Shown here piece after piece: positions 1 to 8,857 of a stretch of DNA of 64,000 nt (positions within the stretch are counted from its first letter, which is position 1; every line of letters starts with the position of its first letter). The stretch spans positions 343,529-407,528 of the forward strand of contig NPFB01000049.1 in assembly GCA_014084085.1 (NCBI GenBank), in the 5' to 3' direction. The notes beneath the pieces are model-generated. The model did not search any database. It was not told the DNA's origin and saw only the letters and a list, made by a program, of their open reading frames with translations. Position numbers and translations under genes: made by a program. Origin of the DNA: Hondaea fermentalgiana (taxonomy: Eukaryota; Sar; Bigyra; Thraustochytrida; Thraustochytriidae).

Positions 1-3000
1 GAGTACGGCGCGAGCCCTGCGCAGGCCGCAGCCCTGCCCGCGCACGCGGAGGTCCCGGAGCAGACCCGGGGCGCGCTCGCGCCGGGCCCGACGGGAACCT
101 CGACTTCTTCGACAACGACGACGACGACGACGACGCCGACGGCGAGGCCGACGACGAGGCCAGCGGGAGCTGAAGGAGCAGCGGCAGACGCGAATGCGAG
201 CGCAGGTGGCACAGCAGACAATGCTGGAAAGATCCAAGACCTAGATGAAAATGAGACTCCAGAGGCGAACATGAAGAAGAGTGGTATTGTAGCAATAGTA
301 GAAAAAGATGACGAGAAAGACCACGCGCTGGGAGTCATGCCGCGTCACGGAGACGAGAATGGCCTTGAGCGGCGGCAGGAACGAACAGCAACAGAATCAA
401 CAATGGTTGACATGGATGCCGAAGATGAGCCTTGTGTCGAGAGCGTGCCAACATCCAGCGATGCGGACACCGACCGACAAGGGCGGCGTTCCAGTGACGC
501 AACCATCATGAGCGAGTCCGAAGAGGAAACGGAGGAAGACGTGCAAGCAACCGAGAAATTCTCCGTAGGCAAGGACAAGAAGTCTTACGTAGAACAAGGA
601 GGAAGAACCGAAGGGACGTTAAGCGATCATGCGAGTGGAGACGGAGCGCAGGCTAACGGCGGTAGCGCCGTGGCCGATGGTTCGCGTCGCGGTAGCAAGT
701 CGCGTTCGAATAGCGGAAGAAGCGCGGGAGCTCCCGCGGGACCAGCGGCAATAGAACTTCTGGACGCGGTCCTCGAGCAAGAAACGGCGGATGCTGATGC
801 CGGCGCGGGATCGCCAGCGGCTCTCAAGTTCAACTCGCCTGCAATGTCACAATCAACATTGCGAGAGGTGGACATGGCGTCTGTTCGCACAAGCGAGTCG
901 ACCGCCACATTTGCATCCGGGTACAGCGAGTCAACGGAGGGTGAGCGAACGCCAACGGAATCGACAGTAAAGATCGGCTTTGAAACGGACTCGGCGATGA
1001 TGAAGCTATTGAGTCGCGGGATTCGGATTTTTAACCTCAATCCCAAACGTGGAATTGAGTTTATTCAGGCCAACGATCTTGTGCACCGCGTTCCCAATGA
1101 TGATGCAGGAAATGCGCGTCGTATTGCCATCTTCCTCCGGCACACCCGCGGTCTTAACAAGGAGCAAATCGGCAAAGTTCTAGGCGGGGAAAATCCGCAG
1201 CAAATTGCCATTCTCAAGTACTACTTTGTCCAGTTCGATCTATCCGAGTACGGTCCAACGGTGCGTGGTCTTGAGCGCGCGCTTCGGAGCGTTTTTGAAT
1301 GTTTCAAGCCGCCGGGCGAGAGTCAGAAGATTGAGCGCATCGTTGAGACCTTTGCAGACAAATTCAACGAAGACAACAGAATGATTGGTGCTGAGCCAAA
1401 TCCAGATGCAGAATTTCTCCCCACCACCACCTTTTTGCTCTCGTACTCGATCATTTTGCTCAATGTGGACTTGCACAACCCCAATAACCCTCGCAAGATG
1501 CTTCGTCGCGAATTCATCTCAAACCTGCGTGGTCTGGATGATGGTAAGGATCTTCCGCACGAAGCGTTGTCTGCGCTATACGATCGCATGTCGCGCCACC
1601 AGATGCGGCATAAGGTCGACCGCGACGAGGTGGCTGGCGACCTTTTCACGCATCCGGATAAGGCTGGTTGGCTGCAAAAGAAGGGACCTACGCGTCTCTC
1701 CAAGTGGCGTCCACGTTGGTTCATTCTGAGTGAAAGCACTCTCTGGTACTTTAAGCACAGCGAGGACGTCGATCCGCAGGGCTTTATTCCGCTTGAGAAT
1801 GTTCTTATTCGTACCTGCTTTGACGTTCCCGCGCCTCGAGGCGCCGCGGCGGCACGATCGTCGGCGGCGGCGCCAAAGACAGGGGTTCCCCAAGCCACAG
1901 CCGCCACAGTCTCGACCACGGCGTCCACGCTGCCATCTTCTCCTATGCCGCCGCGACAGGTCGCGTCAGTCGGTGGAGCGACGGCGGCGGCAACAGCAGG
2001 GAAAACCTCAGTAGCTGCAGCTGGAAACGCAAGCAAAACATCGGGCATTCTTCTATCTGCAACAACATCGGCCTCTTCTTCGACGTCTTCGTCTTCTTCT
2101 TCTTCTACTATGTCATCTTCCTCGAAAACGTGCTCCGCCTCACCAAAGCCTTTCGCCGAGAATGGAGAAAAGGCTTGCACGGGCGATGCCCATCCTCCGA
2201 CTGCCGGCGTAGGGATTGGCGCTGGCGCTGCCTCCCTCTTTCCAAGCGGAAGTGGCGCCACGGGCCCAGCGTCCCGGCTGGCCAGACCCCTTTCCATGTC
2301 ACTTTCGGCTGTCCCGCCCGATCTCATGTACTCTAGCGAGGACGAGGTCTCAACGCCAGGATCCGCGAAAACAAGCTCCGGGTCCGGGCGTCGACTCGTC
2401 TCGCGCAAGTCGGCGACAATGCGCTTCCTCCCGGGATCAAACCCGAACTCCCCGACAGCCGCTGCCGCCTCATCGGCCTCGAGGCAGACACGATCGCGCA
2501 ACTTTTGGTTCGAAATGTACATGTGGGACGATCGCCTCAACGTCAAGAGCGCACGTCTCTCCAAGCGAACCGGCAACTTTGAGCTCGGTCAGCATCGAAC
2601 CATTAAGCTCCGCGCCGACTCGCGCCAGGAGATGGAGCAGTGGGTTGAACTGCTGAATCGCAAGGGCCGATTCTCCCAGAGCCTGCAGGATCTGACCATG
2701 CGCGCAAGGTTTGAGCAACAACTTCACCCGCCGCGCTCTTTTGCCGGCACTCCGGGCCCCAAAATGCCCAACTCTCATGCTCACCGGAAAGGTATGCTCG
2801 CCGTTTCCTCGTCGCCATCTGTTCCGACGACGCCACCTATCGCCCCTCGGCTACGCTCGTCTCGTTCAAGCTTTTTCCGCGCCGTTTTTTCTTCTTCGCG
2901 GGCGTCCAGTGGAACGGACTCGAGACCATCGTCTCCAAACTGCATGTCTCAACCGGGAGACCTAGCTTCTTCCGAGGAGGATCTCCTTGCGGTCAATGAG

Positions 3001-3045
3001 CATATCAATCGCGCCTCCTCGGTCGCTTCTGCGCCCACTGTGTAA
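1..3045 (+). CDS. Sec7-PH domain Arf guanine-nucleotide exchange factor (5' partial)
   Basis: The frame is open from base 1, so the gene begins upstream; the first in-frame ATG is at 271 and residues are counted from it. A Sec7 domain lies at about 243-445. Its catalytic segment, PPGESQKIERIVETF, keeps the glutamic finger (Glu350) that expels GDP from Arf GTPases, so the protein should activate Arf on Golgi or endosomal membranes. A PH domain starts at about 461 (GWLQKKG, WRPRWFILS, IPLENV) but breaks off at about 517 and resumes at about 743 (FWFEMYMW) to 800 (EQWVELLNRK). The roughly 225 residues between are Ala/Ser/Thr-rich and open in frame. The order Sec7-PH and the IPLEN block resemble cytohesin/BRAG-type GEFs, with no visible cytohesin coiled coil in the part seen. 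The N-terminus is acidic and disordered and contains a poly-Thr tract; the C-terminus is Ser-rich. It converges with the next gene, stops 63 bp apart. Confidence 0.9.
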   Translation, partial: EYGASPAQAAALPAHAEVPEQTRGALAPGPTGTSTSSTTTTTTTTPTARPTTRPAGAEGAAADANASAGGTADNAGKIQDLDENETPEANMKKSGIVAIVEKDDEKDHALGVMPRHGDENGLERRQERTATESTMVDMDAEDEPCVESVPTSSDADTDRQGRRSSDATIMSESEEETEEDVQATEKFSVGKDKKSYVEQGGRTEGTLSDHASGDGAQANGGSAVADGSRRGSKSRSNSGRSAGAPAGPAAIELLDAVLEQETADADAGAGSPAALKFNSPAMSQSTLREVDMASVRTSESTATFASGYSESTEGERTPTESTVKIGFETDSAMMKLLSRGIRIFNLNPKRGIEFIQANDLVHRVPNDDAGNARRIAIFLRHTRGLNKEQIGKVLGGENPQQIAILKYYFVQFDLSEYGPTVRGLERALRSVFECFKPPGESQKIERIVETFADKFNEDNRMIGAEPNPDAEFLPTTTFLLSYSIILLNVDLHNPNNPRKMLRREFISNLRGLDDGKDLPHEALSALYDRMSRHQMRHKVDRDEVAGDLFTHPDKAGWLQKKGPTRLSKWRPRWFILSESTLWYFKHSEDVDPQGFIPLENVLIRTCFDVPAPRGAAAARSSAAAPKTGVPQATAATVSTTASTLPSSPMPPRQVASVGGATAAATAGKTSVAAAGNASKTSGILLSATTSASSSTSSSSSSSTMSSSSKTCSASPKPFAENGEKACTGDAHPPTAGVGIGAGAASLFPSGSGATGPASRLARPLSMSLSAVPPDLMYSSEDEVSTPGSAKTSSGSGRRLVSRKSATMRFLPGSNPNSPTAAAASSASRQTRSRNFWFEMYMWDDRLNVKSARLSKRTGNFELGQHRTIKLRADSRQEMEQWVELLNRKGRFSQSLQDLTMRARFEQQLHPPRSFAGTPGPKMPNSHAHRKGMLAVSSSPSVPTTPPIAPRLRSSRSSFFRAVFSSSRASSGTDSRPSSPNCMSQPGDLASSEEDLLAVNEHINRASSVASAPTV
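108..140 (+). repeat. (ACG)n trinucleotide tract
   Basis: A run of ACG/GAC triplets inside the open frame of the Sec7 gene, encoding a poly-Thr stretch. Confidence 0.8.
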
Positions 3046-3108
3046 ACGTTTTCGTCCTCATCGATCATTCTTTGCAAAGAACATTATTTTCTTTTCTACA
3101 TTGCTTGT

Positions 3109-6078
3109 CTATTTGGTGCCCTGCGCCCGATGAAAGTATACGAATTTCCAAAAAACGTGGGTCTCGTCAATACGACGTCGGTCTTGCCGAGCTTGTGCTC
3201 GGTACGAGGTGGCCCTTGCATGATAGGTTTCTTCTACGATTTGCAAGCTCTGTGTTAGCCAAGGCGTAGCACGCACCGCCTCCAACACAACACGTGGGTT
3301 AGACTTCGCCAGAGTCGAAATGAATAACGCCCAATCCTCGAAATACAGCGCAACTTCCTCGGGCCGTCGCACAATTAGCCGCGTAGCCTGTGCACAATCC
3401 GCAAGGTATTGCGCCGCGTGCAGCCAGTTGCGCAAAAGTCGCGCAATCTGAACGCCGTGAAGCCACCCTACACTTGCGTCGTCGTGCATTGCAAAGACGG
3501 CTTTAAGCACAAGCTCGCTCTTTGTGCGCGTCCAGACATCTTGCACCCACGTGATGGCATCCAAGTCTAAAATACGGCCTGGTGCTGAAGGACATAGGAT
3601 GCTGCGTCCCACTCGGGATCTCCGCATTGGTACCGAAGCCGATGCGGGTCGACGAGGCTGCTGATGCTCGGAGCTCTCGTGCAACGGCAAGGCAGACGGA
3701 CTTTCTGCTCCGCTTTCAGGCTTTTGCTCCGCCTTGCGCCACGGAATCTGCAACGCCATGGTAGCATGTACAAGCAGATCCCGCATTCTCCCTGGCGGCC
3801 CGCAGAGATGAAGAGATAGGAAAAAGAGTGTGGATTGTGCGCCTGATAGCGCAGGTCGCAACGCTTCCCGAGCAGCCACAAACGAAGACGACAGTCGCTT
3901 TGACGTGACTGTACGAGAATGATGCACTTCGCGAATGCACTTGGCTGCGGCCTGCTCCGCCTCCGCCGAACACACTGCGAAAACGACAAATGTTCGAGGA
4001 CCGGCCTCAATCTCGAACCGATACATATCAATCAAGGCGATCTCCCTCGTATCGTCGGCGACGTCACGAGTGACCTCGTCCGATTTATCGACCGTCTCGT
4101 CAGACGATGCGCTGCAAGAGGGAGCCGCACCGGAGGCGAAGAGGTGGATCCTAAACGAAGATGCTTCATCCACGATATGAACACGTTGGACCCATTTGTC
4201 AGATCCTCGAAGAAGATGAGAAATCCGCACAGTGACGAAGGCGAGATGAATGAGTGCTCTTTGGATGATGCGAGTGGCTACCTGCTCCGCACACGACATC
4301 TTGCCTTCAGTGAGTGGCGACCCCACGCACACCACGTTTAAATTCCCGGTCCTGTGCATGTCAAGCGCGCGGTCAACGTACTTGTGGCACGAGCGCGGCG
4401 AGCCATCTTTTCGAGGTCGCATCAGGCAGTCCTCAAATTTGAATCGTGTCGACTGTCCCGATTCGTGTTTCACGACAAGTCGATCGTTTTCAACTAACTC
4501 TGCGTTCAAATGTTGAACACTCGCTCTCTTTGTCTCTGTTTGAATAACGACTTTGATAGGCCCACTTGGCGCGGGAGGTTTCGCACGTGCCGTGGTTGTC
4601 GAGGTGAGAGCAGCTCTGTTCTCGCAAGAAACCTCTGTGCAGCTTAGCACGCCGTCCCGATGTAGTAGAACCGCCTTGCCATCTGCCTTCACGCAAACAC
4701 TTTGCGCAGGAAGACAATCAGATTCAAGAGCCCATGGCCCATCGACGCACACGCTCTCGTTTCCAAGACGCAATGGTTCTCCCGTTGTGGGATCAAAAGT
4801 CACATTGTGCAGGGCGTAGACGACTGCAGAAACCCCTAAGCTTGTATCATGTGTTGAACTCACCGCAAAGGCCGACACATTGTTATCTTTGCAGAGGTCG
4901 GAAGTTCTTGGAAGCTTTTGCAAGCAGCCTGGCTCGAGTAAACTCATGAAGCTGTCCAGTACAAGATCTAACGTCCCAGCAAAAACATCGTAGACGCACA
5001 ATTTCCCCGTGGCATGAGCAACCATAAGACGCCCGTCATTTAACGCGTGAATATCGATCGCAGTCCGAGCCAAGTCAGGAATGAGCACTCGTTCGTAAGA
5101 TCGCAGCACTGGATTGTGACCTGGGAGAGCTTGATTGACACGGTCTCCAGGTAAACTTTTCACCTCCATACGGGCGTCTGCTCGCGCGTCCAGAACAAAA
5201 ATTTCCCCGCTTCGAGGGCTCACTGCCACCGCGCGCGGATTTTGAAGACGCGCAAGTAGAACACATGGAGGGAGTTTGCGCCGTACAAGGAGGAGTTGTC
5301 CGAAGGACTCGCCATGGTTATCTATGTCTGGCCCTTTGCAGACTACAAAGACTTCGTCATCACTAAAAGCATCCACTGCAACAGGCTTGCCAATATTTTG
5401 CGCCCACGAAACAAGTTGAATTCCAGTTCCGGAGGTGTTAGTGAGAGCTTCCCCTACTGCTTCTTGGCTTGCGCAGGCCCAAAAGACACGCTTCTTTCCG
5501 ATGCATAAGGAAAGAGACGCTCGATCTTTGTCCTTTGTGGAATCTTTTTCTTCGTGCGTAGAGACGAGGCGACAACATGGGTCGCGGGGCGTACAATACG
5601 CCTTGGTGCCAAGCTCGCTCAGCCTGCGTAGACTTGTCTCCAATTCAGGAGCAGGACTCGTTTTGGGCACTTCGCTTTCGCGAGCGAGCGCAAGAATTTG
5701 CTCGCCGCGACTGCTTCGTCTCGATAAGCTTGACCTCAGGCTATTGCTGCTGCCGCTACGAGCACCAAGGCTTCTGCTCCTGCTTCTGCTTCTGTTTTTG
5801 CTTTTGCTTTCAACTCTGCTTCTACTCCTGCTCCTGCTCCTGCCCCTGCCTAGATTCCTGCCTTTGCTTTTACTTTTGCAGCTTGACAGATTCCGGCTCC
5901 TGCTACGTCCCTTTAGCTTGCTTGGCCTTCGAGGAGTGGGCGCGTGCGGTGAAGGCGCAGCGTCCATCTTTCTCAGACCGTAGACTCTTCCCCACGTCGC
6001 ACCTCCCGGTTTACGTCTACATTTTGCGACACGTCTCGAGGTTCTCGCTGCCTTCTTGGCGGTGCTCGGCGGTCCCAT
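3109..6078 (-). CDS. RS-rich protein with propeller-like region and degenerate kinesin-motor-like domain
   Basis: A 989-residue single exon. The ATG at 6078 is the first in frame; the frame continues upstream without an ATG. The first 140 residues are basic with long Arg-Ser/Lys-Ser dipeptide runs, like RS domains of splicing factors. Residues about 190-500 look like beta-propeller blades (repeated short strands such as PRAVAVSPRSGEIFVLDAR). Residues about 505-780 follow the order of a kinesin motor: an IKVVIQ opening strand, an F-x-F-E-D block, then GNLNVVCVGSPLTEGKMS where the P-loop should be, and at the end LRPALSGAQSTLFFLSLH followed by DLLVHATMALQI, resembling the L-x-D-S-L-G-G-N and A-x-R-A-x-x-I motor segments. 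The P-loop is not G-x4-G-K-[ST], so ATP hydrolysis is doubtful. The C-terminal 200 residues are helical and unrecognised. The kinesin relation is my inference; a novel propeller protein is the alternative. Confidence 0.75.
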   Translation of the reverse strand: MGPPSTAKKAARTSRRVAKCRRKPGGATWGRVYGLRKMDAAPSPHAPTPRRPSKLKGRSRSRNLSSCKSKSKGRNLGRGRSRSRSRSRVESKSKNRSRSRSRSLGARSGSSNSLRSSLSRRSSRGEQILALARESEVPKTSPAPELETSLRRLSELGTKAYCTPRDPCCRLVSTHEEKDSTKDKDRASLSLCIGKKRVFWACASQEAVGEALTNTSGTGIQLVSWAQNIGKPVAVDAFSDDEVFVVCKGPDIDNHGESFGQLLLVRRKLPPCVLLARLQNPRAVAVSPRSGEIFVLDARADARMEVKSLPGDRVNQALPGHNPVLRSYERVLIPDLARTAIDIHALNDGRLMVAHATGKLCVYDVFAGTLDLVLDSFMSLLEPGCLQKLPRTSDLCKDNNVSAFAVSSTHDTSLGVSAVVYALHNVTFDPTTGEPLRLGNESVCVDGPWALESDCLPAQSVCVKADGKAVLLHRDGVLSCTEVSCENRAALTSTTTARAKPPAPSGPIKVVIQTETKRASVQHLNAELVENDRLVVKHESGQSTRFKFEDCLMRPRKDGSPRSCHKYVDRALDMHRTGNLNVVCVGSPLTEGKMSCAEQVATRIIQRALIHLAFVTVRISHLLRGSDKWVQRVHIVDEASSFRIHLFASGAAPSCSASSDETVDKSDEVTRDVADDTREIALIDMYRFEIEAGPRTFVVFAVCSAEAEQAAAKCIREVHHSRTVTSKRLSSSFVAAREALRPALSGAQSTLFFLSLHLCGPPGRMRDLLVHATMALQIPWRKAEQKPESGAESPSALPLHESSEHQQPRRPASASVPMRRSRVGRSILCPSAPGRILDLDAITWVQDVWTRTKSELVLKAVFAMHDDASVGWLHGVQIARLLRNWLHAAQYLADCAQATRLIVRRPEEVALYFEDWALFISTLAKSNPRVVLEAVRATPWLTQSLQIVEETYHARATSYRAQARQDRRRIDETHVFWKFVYFHRAQGTK

Positions 6079-6420
6079 CCCTCTCCTTTCCCCTCTTCTC
6101 CTGTTGTCTCCCCCTCTTGGATGTCCTTTCACGCGCGGGCGCCATGATGTTCTCGTCGGCGCGGTAGTACACACTTTTTTCTTACTTTTTTTTTGTGGCG
6201 TGTGTCGAGTCGAGTTCGAGTAAAACGGGTGTGTACTTTTGAACGTTGACGCAGTCTCGGACGCTGCCAGTTAGAGAGAGAGGGGGTGGGGGTGAGGAAG
6301 AAGTTGTCAACGGCGATGGCATAAGCACAGCGCAAAGGCAAGTCGGCGAATCTGACTCATAGCATCGCAAGCATCAACCGAGACGCGGAGGAGAGACGAC
6401 GAGCGCATTTGTTGGCAAGC
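6079..6420. promoter_or_regulatory. Divergent intergenic region (342 bp)
   Basis: This is the shared 5' flank of the RS-rich gene (-) and the RanBP2 zinc-finger gene (+). It contains T-rich and GA-rich tracts (about 6174-6196 and 6272-6300) but no recognisable TATA element. A bidirectional promoter is inferred from position only. Confidence 0.4.
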
Positions 6421-7478
6421 ATGTCGCCGAAAACCACGCGCGCGGCGAGGCCGTTCCCGTGCACGGATGCGGAGCGGCCGCTCACGTCAAGGCCCTTTTG
6501 CGGCTTGCTCGTGCCGCCTGATGTTTTCTCCAAATCTGTGATGAACCCGGACCTCTTTGGTGAGCGGCAAGTCGCAACACGCGACCCAACGCGTTGGCCG
6601 TGCTGGCTGTGCGAAACGAAGAACAAAACGGGCACGTACGAGTGCACACGCTGCGGCAGATCGCGCGTGCCAGATTGGCTCGAGCTTGCGTCAGGCGATA
6701 CGATCGCCATGGGTAATTTGGTCAAGCTCTGGCGCAACAAGCAACTCTTCGTTGCTATTGTGACACGCATTGATTACCTAAACAAGACGCTTATGTTGCA
6801 TGCTGTCAAGCTAAAGCGCAGCGAGACAGACGAGGAAACAAAGATCAGTGATAGTACGGCAATCCCAAGTCAAGCGATTGGTACCCCTCAGGTGCTTTCG
6901 GTGCCCTGCAACGAGGTTGAGGCCGGCAAAGTCACTCTTATCTGGGGCGCCAACAGGAATGATGATGACGACCTTCCTCTTGCACTGACCATGTGCGAGT
7001 ATCTCTTGTGCGGAGAATGCGGCAGTAAGTTTGACTTTCTTTTCCTTTCTTCTCTTCGTCGTTTCCCTTTTGGCAAATTCTTGTAATGACGGAAATGCCC
7101 TGAGACTTGATGCAAGAGGATGTGATGAGGGTGCTGACGATGACGTAACAACGCGCAATATCCGCTCGCGGAAATACAGACGTGAGTAAGCTCGACAATG
7201 GCCGAGCAGCTCTTGACTCGGACGCTGTTCGGGAAGACAAGCGGGGTCGGCTTCGTATGCTTCGCGAAGAGGTCGCGCAGCTTGACAATCAGGCTCGCTA
7301 TCTCGGCCGCAAGTGGCGTGAAACCAAAACAGGCTATGACGCTCTGGCGGCGTGCAACGAAGAGCTCGCCGCAAAAAAATCTGCCGTCGAGGCTCTTTCC
7401 AGCGAACTTGCCCCCTTGCAGCTATGGTGCACCTTTTGCGGCTGGGAGTGGCCGGCCTCGCGTCCCTTTGCAATATGA
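6421..7478 (+). CDS. RanBP2-type zinc finger protein with coiled coil, two exons
   Basis: Two exons, 6421-7024 and 7180-7478, give 300 residues; the junction is in phase. An in-frame TTG at 6409 lies upstream, but the first ATG is 6421. Exon 1 holds a RanBP2-type zinc finger at about residues 60-80 (W-x-C-x2-C-x3-N-x6-C-x2-C), a fold that binds RNA or ubiquitin. It then has a strand-rich region that may be a small beta domain, and ends in LCGECG. Exon 2 encodes a roughly 80-residue amphipathic helix region (EEVAQLDNQARYLGRKW) ending in LWCTFCGWEW. The two C-x2-C-G knuckles therefore bracket a coiled coil and could form one Cys4 zinc site, but only in the spliced protein. Function is unknown; RNA binding is the conservative guess from the zinc finger. 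Confidence 0.8.
7025..7179 (+). other. GT-AG intron
   Basis: The donor is GTAAGT after ...TGCGGCA and the acceptor is TACAG before ACGTGAG; the intron is 155 nt. Exon 1 ends after one base of a codon and exon 2 supplies two (AAC, Asn), keeping the frame. The unspliced frame stops at 7084-7086, supporting splicing. Confidence 0.85.
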
Positions 7479-7741
7479 AGACTCGGCAACTGGCGCCTCC
7501 AAAGTCTTTACACGATCTCGGATATGTCCGCCCCGCCGGGACCCATACTACTACTTGAACGTACCTCGTGGCAGGAGGCAGATCGCGAATGAACGAACAG
7601 AAGTGAGGGACGGAAAACACGGGTTGGTTGGCGCACTCCGCGCCTCCACGGCTGGCCTCCACGGCTGGCGACGTGCGACGCAAGGCTGCGTCTGCGCGCA
7701 AGAGAGCAGCTTCGGAGGTCCGAATCGGGGAGGCAGCGGCC

Positions 7742-8689
7742 ATGCCGCTCTTTGAGAGCGCGCAGGGCCAACCCCTGGCCGGGCTCAAGACCGTGGAGAC
7801 GGAGCTGTCGCCTGTGTGGACGATGAACTTTGCTGCTTCTTGCGACGACGTAGCCGACGCCTTCATGGACACCACGGACGACCGCACGCCGCTCGTGCAC
7901 CCCGTCTTCATGCCGGCTTGCGTGGAGGTCGTCAGCGCCTTTGCGAGTCTCTATGCCGCCGGAGTGACCAAGGAGGAGATCACCAAGCACACTTTTCTTC
8001 ACCATTTTTGCGACACCACCTTTGAGAGACCCATGCTCGCAAGCGGCCAAGTGCGCACCGAGACTGCCCTCGTGCGCGTCGAGCAAAAACGCAAGGGTGT
8101 CTTTACCGGTACCAAATTCTCGCATTATGACGCAGACAACATTCTCATCAGTACAGGGTATTTTGGAGGTGTCGTGGACGGTTTACAGGGCGCTGATGCT
8201 GCCAAAGCAACGACTGTCGCCGAGGTACCAGGACGCATCGATTTCCCGCCCGCCGACGCGTTCGATGAGACCGAAATCATTGATATTCCGCCAACTGCAG
8301 CCCACATCTTTGATGCCTGCATTCGCAACCCGCGCAAGCTCAAATCTAAAAACTCCGATATCAACGTGCACACAAGCATTGGCTTTGCCAAGAAGGCTGG
8401 TCTTCTGGCGCGCACCATGAATGGTCTTGGCGTGCTGGGCCGGGTCGTGAGCCTTCTCCTCAAGACGCGTTGCAATGATGACCCAACACTATTGAGGCGT
8501 ATGTGCTGCACCTTTTCCTCGCCTCTTTTCCTGCGCAAAGAGGTGGTGCCTCTTCTTGTAAGGATTGCTGATCGTGTGACCAAGGAACACGGTCGCGTCA
8601 TTTTCTTTCAAGTCTTTATCAAGTCCAACATGCAGAAGATTCTCAGCAATGGGGCGCTCATTCTCCGGGGAAATAGAAGCCGGCTATGA
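7742..8689 (+). CDS. MaoC-like (hotdog fold) acyl dehydratase/hydratase
   Basis: A 315-residue single exon, with the ATG at 7742 (MPLFES) the first in frame. The layout fits a double-hotdog MaoC-type enzyme: an N-terminal half containing LVHPVFMPACVEVV, and a C-terminal half with the hydratase-like segment NSDINVHTSIGFAKKAGLLARTM at nt 8355-8420, where the Asp and His of the catalytic D-x-N-x-H region can be picked out. The family's usual H-G-L after this block reads N-G-L here. The protein ends in SNGALILRGN, typical of the last strand of these domains. Such enzymes hydrate trans-2-enoyl-CoA/ACP thioesters in fatty-acid or polyketide metabolism; substrate and compartment cannot be told. No peroxisomal SKL tail is present. 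The intervals to both neighbours are short (263 and 168 bp). Confidence 0.75.
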   Translation: MPLFESAQGQPLAGLKTVETELSPVWTMNFAASCDDVADAFMDTTDDRTPLVHPVFMPACVEVVSAFASLYAAGVTKEEITKHTFLHHFCDTTFERPMLASGQVRTETALVRVEQKRKGVFTGTKFSHYDADNILISTGYFGGVVDGLQGADAAKATTVAEVPGRIDFPPADAFDETEIIDIPPTAAHIFDACIRNPRKLKSKNSDINVHTSIGFAKKAGLLARTMNGLGVLGRVVSLLLKTRCNDDPTLLRRMCCTFSSPLFLRKEVVPLLVRIADRVTKEHGRVIFFQVFIKSNMQKILSNGALILRGNRSRL

Positions 8690-8857
8690 TAATAAAAACT
8701 CTTTCAGTGAAGTTTCTAATTTTAACAAAAAAAGGCTTGGAGCTGAGACTCGAAGAGCTCGAGAAGCAAATTCCTTTCCGCAAGAAATGATTCTCATCAA
8801 AAGGGGTAAAACTAATTTTGCATTATCTATCGCATCGAATCCGCTGACGCAGGTTTC

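Noticed and set aside
1323..2576. A 417-codon open frame on the minus strand inside the Sec7 gene
   Set aside because: It lies opposite the recognised Sec7 and PH coding sequence and shows no protein signature; long antisense frames are expected from the codon bias of this genome.
5435..5983. Plus-strand open frame encoding Leu-rich runs
   Set aside because: It is the antisense of the Arg-Ser repeats of the gene on the other strand.
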